The notes: generated by a model from the sequence alone, not told the origin. DNA of 64,000 nucleotides from Microvirga sp. (GCA_029266525.1 JAQSWQ010000005.1:38548-102547); one strand, 5' to 3'. Shown: positions 47,466 to 55,842, counted from the stretch's first letter. Translations and numbers: made by a program.

Positions 47466-47539
47466 GCCTTCCGTGACGGCCGGTCTCGAGGAAGCACCGA
47501 AACTCCGCTCTTGATGCCGGCGGCGGCAAGGATTCACGG

Positions 47540-48532
47540 GTGAGCCCCTCCGAGATCGACCTCAGCGTCGTCATCCCCGTCTACAACGAGAGTGCCAATA
47601 TCGGTCCGCTCTGCGAGCGGCTCGGCCCCGTGCTGCAGCGCGTCTCTGCGGCCTGGGAGATCCTGTTCGTGGACGACGGCAGCGAGGACGGGACGCTTGC
47701 GGCCATCGCTGCGCGCAATGCCGGCGATTCACGCATCGGAGCGATCTCGTTCAGCCGCAACTTCGGCAAGGAGATCGCGATCGCCGCCGGGCTCGACCAC
47801 GCTCGCGGCCGGGCGGTGGTGATCATGGACGCCGACCTGCAGCACCCGCCGGAAACCATCGCGAGCTTCGTCGAGCGCTGGCGCGAGGGCTACGTCATGG
47901 TCTACGCCCAGCGCACGAGCCGCGAGGACGAGAGCCCGGTGAAGCGCGGCTTCGCGAGGCTCTTCTACCGGCTGTTCGACAGCTTCACGAACATGGCGCT
48001 GCCCGAAGGCGCCGGTGATTTCCGGCTGATCGACCGCAGGGCCGTTGAGGTGCTGCGGGCTCTCCCCGAGCGGGCGCGCTTTTCGAAGGGGCTGTATGCC
48101 TGGATCGGCTTCAAATCCGTTGGCGTACCCTACGAGGTGGCGCCGCGCGAGCACGGCACCACGAAGTGGAGCTTTCGCAAGCTCTTCCGTTTCGCCTTCG
48201 ACGGCATCACCGCCTTCTCGACCGTGCCGCTGCGGGTCTGGACGTATCTCGGAGGGCTGATCTCGCTCTTCTCGATCGCCTGCGCGATCTTTTTCATCGT
48301 CCGAACTTTGCTGTTCGGGACCGACGTTGCCGGCTATCCCTCCTTGATCGTCTCGATCATGTTTCTCGGCGGCGTGCAGCTCATGTCGCTGGGGATGATC
48401 GGCGAGTACATCGGGCGCATCTTCGCAGAGGTGAAGCGGCGGCCGCTCTACGTCGTCGCCGAGAGGATCGGCAACGCCGCCGAGGTGACGCAGGAACTCG
48501 TTCCCGGCGAGCGACGGGCCGCGCGGGCCTGA
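47540..48532 (+). CDS. Family-2 glycosyltransferase (DPM1/GtrB type)
   Basis: This 330-residue membrane enzyme transfers a sugar from a nucleotide donor, likely onto polyprenyl phosphate. The GT-A domain has VVIPVYNESANIGPL and LFVDDGSEDGT, and the metal-binding aspartates in IMDADLQHPPE. The PREHGTTKWSFRKL segment, followed by two C-terminal helices (TYLGGLISLFSIACAIFFIV and PSLIVSIMFLGGVQLMSLGM), is diagnostic of the GtrB/Dpm1 group. The start is a GTG. MurJ follows after 1 nt, so the two are coexpressed in envelope synthesis. Confidence 0.93.
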   Translation: MSPSEIDLSVVIPVYNESANIGPLCERLGPVLQRVSAAWEILFVDDGSEDGTLAAIAARNAGDSRIGAISFSRNFGKEIAIAAGLDHARGRAVVIMDADLQHPPETIASFVERWREGYVMVYAQRTSREDESPVKRGFARLFYRLFDSFTNMALPEGAGDFRLIDRRAVEVLRALPERARFSKGLYAWIGFKSVGVPYEVAPREHGTTKWSFRKLFRFAFDGITAFSTVPLRVWTYLGGLISLFSIACAIFFIVRTLLFGTDVAGYPSLIVSIMFLGGVQLMSLGMIGEYIGRIFAEVKRRPLYVVAERIGNAAEVTQELVPGERRAARA

Positions 48533-48533
48533 C

Positions 48534-50057
48534 ATGTTCAAGCATTTCCTGTCGGTCGGCGGCTGGACCCTCGTCTCGCGCGTCACCGGCTTCGTCCGCG
48601 ACGTGATGCTAGCTGCGGTGATGGGGATCGGTCCGGTTGCGGACGCATTCGTCGTCGCGTTGCGCCTGCCGAATCATTTCCGCGCCATCTTCGGCGAGGG
48701 TGCGTTCAACTCCGCTTTCGTGCCGACCTACGCGCGCACGCGCGAGGAGGATGCTGCGAAGGCAAGACTCTTCGCCGACCGTGTTTTCACTCTGATGCTG
48801 ATCGCGCAGGTCGCGCTACTGGTTGGGGCGTTCGTCGGCATGCCGTGGATCGTGCGCCTGCTGGCGCCGGGGTTTTCGGAGGATCCAAGTAAGTTTGCGC
48901 TGGCGGTCACGCTCACCCGCATCACCTTCCCGTATCTGCTTTTTATCACCCTGGTCACACTGCTCTCCGGGCTGCTGAACGCGCATGAGCGCTTTGCGGC
49001 GGCAGCCGCCGCGCCCGTCCTCCTCAACGCCTCCATAATCGCGGCGCTTGCGCTCGCCTTCGTCTTCCCGACCGCCGGCCATGCCGCTGCGCTCGGCGTC
49101 GCCATCGCGGGCGTTCTCGAGTTCCTACTGGTGTGGGGGGAGGCAAGGCGCGCCGGGCTTGCACCCGGTTTCGCGCGCCCGCGTTTCGACCGGCCGATGC
49201 GCGGCTTCTTCAAGACGCTCGGCCCGGCGGTGATCGGCTCCGCCGGCGTGCAGATCGCGATGTTCGCCGACACCATCATCGCGTCCTTCTTCCCGACCGG
49301 CGCGGTCTCGTCGCTCTATTACGCCGACCGGCTCTACCAGCTCCCGGTCGGCGTGATCGGCATTGCCGCCGGCACCGTGCTGCTGCCGGAGATGAGCCGC
49401 CGTCTCGCCGGCGGCGATGCCGCCGGGGCGCACCGCGCCCAGAACCGCGCATTCGGTCTGACGCTTGCCCTTGCCGCCCCGTTCGCGGTCGCGTTCCTTG
49501 CCATCCCCGACCTCATAACGGCTGCGCTGTTCAAGCGCGGCGCCTTCGATGCGGCGGCCGCACAGCGCGCAGGCGCGGTGCTCTCGGCTTATGCGGTGGG
49601 GCTGCCCGCCGTTGTGTTGATCCGCTCGGCCGTCGCGAGCTTCCATGCGCGCTCCGACACCACCACGCCGGTGATCGCAGCGCTCCTCGCGGTCGCCGTG
49701 AATGTCGGGCTGAAGCTCGTGCTGATGAACCGGCTTGAGGTCGTCGGCCTTGCGCTTGCGACCGCAATCGGGGCTTGGGTCAACCTCGTCCTACTCGTCG
49801 CCCTCGCCTATCGTCGCGACTGGACCGCCCCGAGCGCGGTGCTCGGCAAGGTCTTGGCCGCCGTACTCGGGGCAAGCCTGCTCCTCGCCCTTTACACCAT
49901 GGTCGCACAGGCGCCGATCGCGCGGGCCACCGCCCAGGTCTCGAGTTGGCGCGAGGAAATAGCGCTCGGCCTGCTCGGCATCGGAGGGGCGCTCGCCTAT
50001 GGCCTTGCGCTGCTCCTCGGCTTGAAGCTCTTCGGGGTGCGTCTCCGGGGCACCTGA
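48534..50057 (+). CDS. murJ: Lipid II flippase MurJ
   Basis: This 507-residue membrane protein flips lipid II across the inner membrane for peptidoglycan synthesis. The N-terminal start KHFLSVGGWTLVSRVTGFVRDVM and the following AFVVALRLPNHFRAIFGEGAF segment (functionally important Arg and Glu/Asp) are typical. About 14 hydrophobic helices are present, and ADRLYQLPVGVIGIAAGTVLLP in outline is the family signature. It is coupled to the upstream glycosyltransferase and abuts the convergent aminotransferase with no gap. Confidence 0.97.
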   Translation: MFKHFLSVGGWTLVSRVTGFVRDVMLAAVMGIGPVADAFVVALRLPNHFRAIFGEGAFNSAFVPTYARTREEDAAKARLFADRVFTLMLIAQVALLVGAFVGMPWIVRLLAPGFSEDPSKFALAVTLTRITFPYLLFITLVTLLSGLLNAHERFAAAAAAPVLLNASIIAALALAFVFPTAGHAAALGVAIAGVLEFLLVWGEARRAGLAPGFARPRFDRPMRGFFKTLGPAVIGSAGVQIAMFADTIIASFFPTGAVSSLYYADRLYQLPVGVIGIAAGTVLLPEMSRRLAGGDAAGAHRAQNRAFGLTLALAAPFAVAFLAIPDLITAALFKRGAFDAAAAQRAGAVLSAYAVGLPAVVLIRSAVASFHARSDTTTPVIAALLAVAVNVGLKLVLMNRLEVVGLALATAIGAWVNLVLLVALAYRRDWTAPSAVLGKVLAAVLGASLLLALYTMVAQAPIARATAQVSSWREEIALGLLGIGGALAYGLALLLGLKLFGVRLRGT

Positions 50058-50927
50058 TCACGCCAGCTTGGGCCGGCTGTGGGCGAAGTCCCAGTAGAGC
50101 TCGCGAGCCTTGCGGAACATCGGACCAGGCTGGAGGTCGCGGTCATCGATGCGGATCACCGGCACCACCTTCGAGTAGTTTCCGGACGCGAAGACCTCGT
50201 CCGCGGTCAAGAAATCCTCGTATCGCAGCGTCGCCTCCTCGGTCGCCACTCCGGCGTCGCGCAAGAGCGTAATCACGCGCTGGCGGGTGATGCCGTTCAA
50301 GAACGTGCCGTTCGGCGCCGGAGTTCGCACGACCCCATCCTTCGCGAGGAAGATGTTCGAGGTCGCGGTCTCCGCGACGTTGCCGAGCATGTCGCAGACA
50401 AGCGCGTTGCCGAAGCCCTTGGCGTTCGCCTCCCGGAGCGCGCGGGCGTTGTTCGGATAGAGGCAGCCGGCCTTCGAGTCCGTCGGCATGCTTTCGAGCG
50501 TCGGCCGGCGATAGCTCGACTTCGTGACGCTGAACCCGGCGGGCTGCGGCATCGGAGCCTCGTAAAGGCACAGGGCGAACTGGGTCGAGCCGGGATCGAA
50601 GGCGACCGTCGAGAGCCCGTCGGCTTCGGCCCAGTACATCGGCCGCACATAGAGGGCGACGCGATTCTCGAACTTTTTCGTCCCTTCGCGGACCAGGTGG
50701 TGGATCGCCTCCGGCGCCATGGTCGGCTTGAGGCCCATCTTCTCGGCCGAGCGGTTCACGCGCTCGGCATGCCGGTCCATGTCCGGCATCACACCCTCGA
50801 ACACCCGGGCACCGTCGAAGACCGAAGAACCGAGCCAGGCGGCATGGGTGCGCGGCCCCATGATGCCTGGGTTGCCCTCCCGCCACTCGCCGTCGAAGAA
50901 GGTCCAGGTTTGCGAATGCCAAGCCAC
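50058..50927 (-). CDS. Branched-chain amino acid aminotransferase family protein
   Basis: This 289-residue PLP enzyme (fold type IV) exchanges amino groups between branched-chain amino acids and 2-oxoglutarate, or acts on a D-amino acid or 4-amino-4-deoxychorismate-like substrate. FDGARVFEGV is the start-side signature, the PLP lysine is in TDSKAGCLYPNNARAL, and CDMLGNVAETATSNIFL and GITRQRVI follow. Length is in the family range. In Rhizobiales such enzymes are annotated as IlvE. The stop abuts the murJ stop exactly. The start is the ATG at 50927. Confidence 0.92.
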   Translation of the reverse strand: MAWHSQTWTFFDGEWREGNPGIMGPRTHAAWLGSSVFDGARVFEGVMPDMDRHAERVNRSAEKMGLKPTMAPEAIHHLVREGTKKFENRVALYVRPMYWAEADGLSTVAFDPGSTQFALCLYEAPMPQPAGFSVTKSSYRRPTLESMPTDSKAGCLYPNNARALREANAKGFGNALVCDMLGNVAETATSNIFLAKDGVVRTPAPNGTFLNGITRQRVITLLRDAGVATEEATLRYEDFLTADEVFASGNYSKVVPVIRIDDRDLQPGPMFRKARELYWDFAHSRPKLA

Positions 50928-51046
50928 GGCGGGTCTCCGGTAAAGGTCAGTGCTGCGGACTCCGGCGCCTGCCTGGACGCAGGGTCAACAGCCAGGGTCT
51001 ATCGCCTCTCATGAATTGTCATGATCGCTTGCATGAGCAGCGCTGA

Positions 51047-52252
51047 TCACACCCGCTCCATCGCAAGCGCCACGCCCTGCCCGACCCCGACGCACATGGT
51101 GGCGAGGCCGAGGCCAGCCCCGCGGCGGAAGAGCTCGAGCGCGACATCGCCCGCGATGCGGGCGCCGGACATGCCGAGCGGGTGGCCCAGCGCGATCGCG
51201 CCGCCGTTCGGATTGACGTGCTCGGCGTCGTCGGCAAGTCCGAGTTGCCGCAAGCAGGCGAGCGCCTGCGACGCGAAGGCTTCGTTGAGCTCAATGACTT
51301 CGAAGGCGGCCACCTTCACCCCGAGCCGGTCGACGAGCTTGCCGACCGCCGGCACCGGGCCGATGCCCATGATGCGCGGCGGCACGCCGGCCGAGGCAAG
51401 ACCGAGGATGCGCGCGAGAGGCTTGAGCCCATGCTTGTCGGCGGCCTCGGCGGAGGCAAGGATCAGGGCCGCTGCGCCGTCGTTCACCCCAGAGGCGTTG
51501 CCGGCGGTGACCGTGCCGCCCTGCCGTACGATCGGCTTCAGCTTCGCAAGCGCTTGGAGCGTCGTGTCGGCCCGTGGGTGCTCGTCGCTGTCAACCCGCA
51601 CGGTTCCCTTCCGGTCCGGAATTTCCATCGGGACAATGATTTCGCCGAAGGCGCTGTCGGCTTGGGCGCGCGCCGCGCGTTGCTGGCTGCGGAGTGCGAA
51701 GGCATCCTGATCCTCGCGCGTGACCTGGAACTCCTGCGCGACGTTCTCGCCCGTCTCCGGCATCGAATCGACGCCGTACTGCGCCTTCAAGAGGGGGTTG
51801 ATAAAGCGCCAGCCGATCGTGGTGTCGTGGACCTCGGTCGTGCGCTGGAACGGGGCTTCGCTCTTCGCCATCACGAAGGGAGCGCGCGTCATCGACTCGA
51901 CTCCGCCGGCGATGGCGAGATCGATCTCCCCGGCCTTGACCGCCCGCGCCGCGGCGCCGATCGCATCGAGCCCCGAGGCGCAGAGTCGGTTGATGGTGGC
52001 GGCAGGCGTGCGCTCGGGCAGGCCGGCCAAGAGGCTCGCCATCCGTGCCACATTACGATTGTCTTCTCCCGCCTGGTTCGCGCAGCCGAAGAAGACCTCA
52101 TCCACCACCTCGGCGATCGCGGGATGGCGCCGCAAGAGCTCCCGGATCGGCACGGCCGCAAGATCATCGGCCCGTACCTTGGCCAGTGCGCCGCCGTAGC
52201 GCCCAATCGGCGTGCGGGCATATTCGCAGATGAAGACGTCTCTCGCGGGCAC
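51047..52252 (-). CDS. pcaF: 3-Oxoadipyl-CoA thiolase
   Basis: This 401-residue thiolase cleaves 3-oxoadipyl-CoA to succinyl-CoA and acetyl-CoA in the beta-ketoadipate pathway. The nucleophilic cysteine is in [14 protein letters not shown] (about residue 90), and the other thiolase motifs are [27 protein letters not shown] and [30 protein letters not shown] and [19 protein letters not shown] are typical of the PcaF/PaaJ subgroup, but an acetyl-CoA acetyltransferase of near family is not excluded. The start is a GTG. No other pca gene is in the window. Confidence 0.88.
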   Translation of the reverse strand: MPARDVFICEYARTPIGRYGGALAKVRADDLAAVPIRELLRRHPAIAEVVDEVFFGCANQAGEDNRNVARMASLLAGLPERTPAATINRLCASGLDAIGAAARAVKAGEIDLAIAGGVESMTRAPFVMAKSEAPFQRTTEVHDTTIGWRFINPLLKAQYGVDSMPETGENVAQEFQVTREDQDAFALRSQQRAARAQADSAFGEIIVPMEIPDRKGTVRVDSDEHPRADTTLQALAKLKPIVRQGGTVTAGNASGVNDGAAALILASAEAADKHGLKPLARILGLASAGVPPRIMGIGPVPAVGKLVDRLGVKVAAFEVIELNEAFASQALACLRQLGLADDAEHVNPNGGAIALGHPLGMSGARIAGDVALELFRRGAGLGLATMCVGVGQGVALAMERV

Positions 52253-52322
52253 GTTGCGATCCGGATATCCCCGACCAGCGAGCCTTACCCCGAGACCGGC
52301 ACGAAGGCGAGGGCCGGTATCT

Positions 52323-52517
52323 TTAGGGCTTCCGCAAGCCCTTGGTCCGCTCCTGCCGGACCTGCGGCTTCGGCTGCGGAGAGTCGACCGGCTCGCGGGT
52401 GGTCCAAACCTGGCTCTCGCTCTCCGGCGCGAGCACCGGCCTTGAGGTCCGGTTCGGCTCGGGCACCCGCCGGCCTTCGGCTGCGAGGCAATCCTTGACC
52501 ATGTTGCGGTTCGTCAT
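52323..52517 (-). CDS. Small stress-linked hypothetical protein (64 residues)
   Basis: This protein begins [20 protein letters not shown] and is hydrophilic and Pro/Arg/Gln-rich, with [20 protein letters not shown] near the end. It is probably disordered and cytoplasmic. GGAGAG lies 7 nt before the ATG. A perfect EcfG-type promoter sits at 52548-52573, giving a leader of about 24 nt. It is divergent from the KGG-protein gene, which has its own EcfG-type promoter. No family was recognised. Confidence 0.7.
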   Translation of the reverse strand: MTNRNMVKDCLAAEGRRVPEPNRTSRPVLAPESESQVWTTREPVDSPQPKPQVRQERTKGLRKP

Positions 52518-52547
52518 GATCGTCTCTCCGAAGCGCGCCCGCGGTCG

Positions 52548-52573
52548 AACGCAATGCGCAAGCGGCGAGTTCC
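52548..52573 (-). promoter_or_regulatory. EcfG-type promoter for the 64-residue protein
   Basis: On the minus strand GGAAC, 17 nt, CGTT: perfect, 31 nt before the ATG at 52517. Confidence 0.8.
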
Positions 52574-52667
52574 GCAAGACTTGGCGCACTACAATCCCCT
52601 CTAAGTAGATGCCAATGGCAAAGCTCAGAGACTTCTTTGTACCTGCAAAATAGACATTGCCGGAACC

Positions 52668-52692
52668 GGAACCATCGATTCCAAGCCTCGTT
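52668..52692 (+). promoter_or_regulatory. EcfG-type promoter for the KGG-repeat stress protein
   Basis: GGAAC, 16 nt, CGTT: perfect, 38 nt before the ATG at 52730. A second GGAAC six bases upstream has no correctly spaced partner. Confidence 0.85.
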
Positions 52693-52729
52693 GTCCAGGT
52701 CTAAAGAGAAATCCCCCAGGAGGCAGCAG

Positions 52730-52927
52730 ATGGCGACTGGAGAATCGACCTCGAAGCGCGGTTTCGCGTCGATGGACGCGGAACGCCAGCGCGAGATCGC
52801 GAGCAAGGGCGGTCGCAGCGTGCCCGCCGAGAAGCGGTCCTTCTCGCAGGATCGCGAACTCGCCTCAGAGGCCGGTCGGAAGGGCGGTCAGGCGTCGGGC
52901 GGAAGCCGCGCGCACGATCAGGAATAG
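52730..52927 (+). CDS. KGG-repeat (con-10-like) stress protein
   Basis: This 65-residue protein has the KGG/con-10-type motif repeated: RGFASMDAERQREIASKGGR, then SVPAEKRSFSQDRELASEAG with RKGGQASGG at the end. These small hydrophilic proteins (GsiB/YmdF-like) are classic members of general stress regulons. GGAGG before the ATG and the EcfG-type promoter at 52668 confirm this here. A terminator follows at 52953. The molecular role, possibly desiccation protection, is unproven. Confidence 0.9.
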   Translation: MATGESTSKRGFASMDAERQREIASKGGRSVPAEKRSFSQDRELASEAGRKGGQASGGSRAHDQE

Positions 52928-52952
52928 CCGACTGCCCGGACAGGAATGCGAC

Positions 52953-52975
52953 AGGGCCGCCCAGGGGCGGCCCTC
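52953..52975 (+). terminator. Intrinsic terminator of the KGG protein gene
   Basis: AGGGCCGCC pairs with GGCGGCCCT around a short CAGG loop, then CTTCATTT, about 25 nt after the stop. Confidence 0.7.
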
Positions 52976-53021
52976 TTCATTTATGGGGCTTTCTGGCTCG
53001 GAGGGATTTACGCGCCTCGGT

Positions 53022-53255
53022 CTACGGCGCGTTATAGGGCCCGGTCACGGCAGGACCGAGATGGGCGGGGATGACGAGGTTGCGCCGCAGCATGTAAGGG
53101 CAGATGACCTCATCGGGCTGGCGGGCCGTGATCACACCGCTGAGCCGGGAGACGACTTTCCGCTCTTCGCTCTCCCGGGCGCTCGAACGGTGGCGTAGCT
53201 CGAGCGGCAGGTTCAAGCTAGACAGCACCGTCTCCACGGCTTTCGTGGCAGCCAT
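53022..53255 (-). CDS. Small stress-linked hypothetical protein (77 residues)
   Basis: The protein (MAATKAVETVLSSLNLPLEL...) is soluble, with a central basic helix (RHRSSARESEERKVVSRLSG) and the segment RQPDEVICPYMLRRNLVIPA. AAAGGAGGACG lies before the ATG, and a perfect EcfG-type promoter is at 53298-53323. No family was recognised. It is convergent with the KGG gene. Because start, promoter and spacing all agree, it is a confident gene without a function. Confidence 0.72.
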   Translation of the reverse strand: MAATKAVETVLSSLNLPLELRHRSSARESEERKVVSRLSGVITARQPDEVICPYMLRRNLVIPAHLGPAVTGPYNAP

Positions 53256-53297
53256 GTTCGTCCTCCTTTCCGACCCTGCGCGAGCATCCTCCGCCAC

Positions 53298-53323
53298 AAC
53301 GCCAGGCTTCGAGCCGGGGTTCC
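53298..53323 (-). promoter_or_regulatory. EcfG-type promoter for the 77-residue protein
   Basis: On the minus strand GGAAC, 17 nt, CGTT: perfect, 43 nt before the ATG. It is divergent from the promoter of RNA B, whose -35 lies 77 nt away. Confidence 0.8.
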
Positions 53324-53399
53324 GAAGCGGGAAACCCTCCGCCCCAGGAGAGCGGCGATGGGCGTTGCCAGAAAATTCACCGGGCACGAAAAATATTTT

Positions 53400-53425
53400 G
53401 GAACCGGGTTGCGGCTTGCGGCGTT
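53400..53425 (+). promoter_or_regulatory. EcfG-type promoter of small RNA B
   Basis: GGAAC, 17 nt, CGTT: perfect, in the plus direction, right after an A/T-rich stretch (GAAAAATATTTTG). Confidence 0.82.
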
Positions 53426-53431
53426 AGGAGC

Positions 53432-53508
53432 GTAACCGGCCTACTTCTGCCCCCACGGGCCGGCACCTTAGTGGCGCGGTTGGGATCATCCCAGCCGCGC
53501 CTTCTTAT
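53432..53508 (+). ncRNA. Predicted GsrN-like stress small RNA B (about 77 nt)
   Basis: It starts with a CCGGCC (53436-53441)/GGCCGG (53458-53463) hairpin whose 16-nt loop contains CTTCTGCCCCCAC, identical to RNA A. The linker CACCTTAGT leads to a long terminator stem GGCGCGG-TTGGGA (53473 onward) pairing with TCCCA-GCCGCGCC (to 53501), then TTCTTATT. No reading frame fits. It is flanked by the divergent 77-residue protein gene and the convergent PRC-barrel gene. Confidence 0.65.
53473..53508 (+). terminator. Intrinsic terminator of small RNA B
   Basis: A 12- to 13-bp stem with one mismatch and an ATCAT-type loop, followed by TTCTTATT. Confidence 0.78.
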
Positions 53509-53574
53509 TGGCCTGCGGTTTCCTCGAAGAAGGGGAGACCGGTGAGCCTCCCCCTCCTTTGAGCGCTTGGCTGC

Positions 53575-54522
53575 TTACTGGCGCGGCGCCTGACTCGCGC
53601 CGCCCGGCGAAGCCGGGGCTGTACCGGTCGTGCCACGATCGCCACCGCTCACGGGACGCGAGCCGCCGGCAGTCGTTCCTGTCGCGGTCGTGTCACGCTG
53701 CTGATCAGCCCGGGCAAAGCGGGGAGCGTTCTGGAGATCCTGCTTCGACATGCGGATCATGATGCGGTCGGGCGCGCCGCTCGCAGTGGTGCTCCCGGTC
53801 GCCCCGGTTCCGCTTCCGGTCGTCGCCGTCGTGCCTTGGCTCGTAGCGCTGGTGGAACCGGTGGTCCGGGCGGTCGATTCGTTGCGGTTCGTGAACTCGA
53901 GCTGGTTGAAAGCAACCGCGACATCCTTCTCGCCGATGCCGAGGAAACCGCCAACCCCGACGATCACCGCAACGGCCTGGCCGCTGCGGTCGAGCAGCAC
54001 GTCGTTGACGTCGCCGATGGACTCGTTGTTCGCGCCGATAACCGTTGTGCCGATGAGCTTCGAGGCCATCCACTGACCCGGCTGCTGCTGGCTGACCACT
54101 TGGCTCGAGGCTCCGCTGCTGGCGCTCGACATCGTTGCCGACGAGCCGCTGCCCGCGCTCGAGGGGCTTGCCATCCCGGACGAGCCGCTGCCGGAGGTCG
54201 CGGCAGTGCCCGAGGCAGAGGTCGAGGGCGTCTCGGACTGCCCGGCCGCCGAGGAGCCGGAAGCGCTGCCGCCGGAGCCGCCTGACTGGCTCATTGTCGA
54301 GGAAGAGCCGCCGGCCGCTGTGCCGCCGGAAGCAGCCGGATTCGTCCCCACGGTGGCTCCGGTGCTCGGCTGCATGGCCGAGGAGCCCGAGGTGGTCGAG
54401 CCGGAGCCCGTCGCTGCCGGACGATCGGTGCCGCCGGACGGGGCCGGACTGGTCTGAGCGAAAGCGGGCGCCGCTGCCAACGCCGTAGCGACGAGGCAGG
54501 CCGCCATGTGCGATTTCAACAT
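53575..54522 (-). CDS. Exported PRC-barrel domain protein with a long Ser/Gly/Thr-rich linker
   Basis: This 315-residue protein has a signal peptide (AACLVATALAAAPAFA), a low-complexity Ser/Gly/Thr/Ala region (about 25-145), one PRC-barrel domain (about 148-210: MASKLIGTTVIGANNESIG, then DVNDVLLDRSGQAVAVIVGV and FLGIGEKDVAVAF) and another Thr/Gly/Ser tail. PRC-barrel exported proteins are common in alphaproteobacterial stress regulons. A perfect EcfG-type promoter at 54573-54598 fits. The function is unknown, possibly envelope protection. Confidence 0.85.
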   Translation of the reverse strand: MLKSHMAACLVATALAAAPAFAQTSPAPSGGTDRPAATGSGSTTSGSSAMQPSTGATVGTNPAASGGTAAGGSSSTMSQSGGSGGSASGSSAAGQSETPSTSASGTAATSGSGSSGMASPSSAGSGSSATMSSASSGASSQVVSQQQPGQWMASKLIGTTVIGANNESIGDVNDVLLDRSGQAVAVIVGVGGFLGIGEKDVAVAFNQLEFTNRNESTARTTGSTSATSQGTTATTGSGTGATGSTTASGAPDRIMIRMSKQDLQNAPRFARADQQRDTTATGTTAGGSRPVSGGDRGTTGTAPASPGGASQAPRQ

Positions 54523-54572
54523 CGATTGTTCTCCCGGAGGGTGCGTGTCGCGTCGTGCGCGCGCACCGCGTC

Positions 54573-54598
54573 AACGCGACGCGCTCCGGGATCGTTCC
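54573..54598 (-). promoter_or_regulatory. EcfG-type promoter for the PRC-barrel gene
   Basis: On the minus strand GGAAC, 17 nt, CGTT: perfect, 51 nt before the ATG at 54522. It lies inside the short gap after the DAGK gene. Confidence 0.8.
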
Positions 54599-54616
54599 GG
54601 CCAAGCTCAGGACCTT

Positions 54617-55549
54617 TCACGCAGCCGACGCGGATTCCTCGACGGGCGTGCTCGCCTCGCGATCTGCCGCTGCAGGAGCCGCGAGCACGGTCAGGGCTTT
54701 CGGCATGATCTCGAAATGCAGCGGCGTGCGTGGGCGAGTCACTTCGCCATCCAGGTTCACGAACACCCTGGGTCGCCGAAAGCTCAGGCTGATCCACGGC
54801 GAGCGCCAGCTCACGATTTCCGTGCTGTCGCGCCAGGAGCCCATGAAGGCGGCGACCCCGCCCCGCAGAAGCGGGAGGGCGATATCGCCGCGCACGATGT
54901 TGATTTCGAGGACGCCTTGATCGAGACGCGCGCGGCGCCAGCTGCCGGGTTGAAGCAGGTTATTGGTGACGAGCGCCGCCGGGGTGCGGAAGCTCTCTTT
55001 CAGGCCTTCGGCCTCGACCTCCACGTCGAGGTTTCCGCCGCGGGTCAAGGATCGGACGGCGGCGACTGCCGCGCCGACGAGCCTGTTCGAGATGGTCTTG
55101 CGGACTTCCGCGCGCTGGCGCGCGACGCGCGAGAAATAGCCGAGACCTCCGAGCGTGTGAAAGAGCCGCCGACCCACCCTGCCCAGGTCAATCTGCTTCT
55201 CCTCGGCATGGGCGATCTGGCGGACGGCCTCGTCGAGATCGGTGGACATGCCGAGGTCATGCGCGAGGAGGTTGTAGGTTCCGAAAGGCAGGACGCCGAG
55301 CGGTATGCCGGTGCCTGCGAAACGCTGCACGGCGGCCGAGACCGATCCGTCGCCTCCCGCCACCACGACCGGCCGCTCTGCGCGCAGAGCCGACTGGAGC
55401 GCTGCGTTGAGGCTACCCGGATCGATCGAGCGGACCTCGCAAGGCTTTCCGGCCTCGCCGAAGGCTCGCCCGATCTTTGCGCACAGCTCCTCGCCCGCGA
55501 ACTGGACGGCCGTGCCGGCGGCGGCGTTCACGAGGACGATCGGCTTCAT
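54617..55549 (-). CDS. Diacylglycerol kinase catalytic-domain lipid kinase
   Basis: This 310-residue soluble protein has the DAGK/LCB5/YegS fold. IVLVNAAAGTAV opens the fold, VVVAGGDGSVSAAVQRFAG (about 68-86) is the nucleotide motif, and LPFGTYNLLAHDLG (about 92-105) follows. The C-terminal beta domain includes LGGLGYFSRVARQRAE and VFVNLDGEV. The lipid substrate is unknown. The ATG at 55549 is the family-like start; an ATG 12 codons upstream is possible. It lies directly upstream of the PRC-barrel gene, but no EcfG promoter was found for it. Confidence 0.9.
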   Translation of the reverse strand: MKPIVLVNAAAGTAVQFAGEELCAKIGRAFGEAGKPCEVRSIDPGSLNAALQSALRAERPVVVAGGDGSVSAAVQRFAGTGIPLGVLPFGTYNLLAHDLGMSTDLDEAVRQIAHAEEKQIDLGRVGRRLFHTLGGLGYFSRVARQRAEVRKTISNRLVGAAVAAVRSLTRGGNLDVEVEAEGLKESFRTPAALVTNNLLQPGSWRRARLDQGVLEINIVRGDIALPLLRGGVAAFMGSWRDSTEIVSWRSPWISLSFRRPRVFVNLDGEVTRPRTPLHFEIMPKALTVLAAPAAADREASTPVEESASAA

Positions 55550-55680
55550 GAGCTCGGTTGGACGGTGGAGAGGGAAAGCGGGCATTCTCGGCGGCCCTTC
55601 TCACCAACCGGCAAACGCCTTCGACGTTCCGGGGCGAAGGTTCAGGCCGGGTGAAAGCGGCGGCTTGTGGAATCAGCGGG

Positions 55681-55705
55681 GGAACAATTGCGCTTGCGAC
55701 TCGTT
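55681..55705 (+). promoter_or_regulatory. EcfG-type promoter of small RNA C
   Basis: GGAAC, 16 nt, CGTT: perfect, divergent from the DAGK gene and facing the 3' end of phyR. Confidence 0.82.
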
Positions 55706-55711
55706 GACAGG

Positions 55712-55799
55712 GTACCCGGCCACCTGGTCCTCCCCGCATTCCCCTTGTGCATTGGCCGGATCCTTGAAGCGGCTCGGTCCAATTCCGAGCCGCTTTTTC
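55712..55799 (+). ncRNA. Predicted GsrN-like stress small RNA C (about 88 nt)
   Basis: It has a CCGGCC (55716-55721)/GGCCGG (55754-55759) hairpin with a 32-nt loop rich in C (GGTCCTCCCCGCATTCCCC), a linker ATCCTTGAAGC like that of RNA A, and a terminator AGCGGCTCGG (55768-55777)/CCGAGCCGCT (55785-55794) plus T5. CCTCCCC is a perfect complement to a GGGGAGG-type ribosome binding site. Its position beside phyR parallels the close regulatory tie expected for a general-stress RNA. Confidence 0.65.
55768..55799 (+). terminator. Intrinsic terminator of small RNA C
   Basis: A 10-bp GC-rich stem with a 7-nt loop, followed by five T. Confidence 0.88.
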
Positions 55800-55818
55800 T
55801 CGCGCGCCGCTGATGAGA

Positions 55819-55842
55819 AAAGCCCCGCCGAAGCGGGGCTTT
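55819..55842 (-). terminator. Intrinsic terminator of phyR
   Basis: AAAGCCCCGC-CGAA-GCGGGGCTTT; on the minus strand it ends GGGGCTTTTCTC. It lies 22 nt after the phyR stop. Confidence 0.82.
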
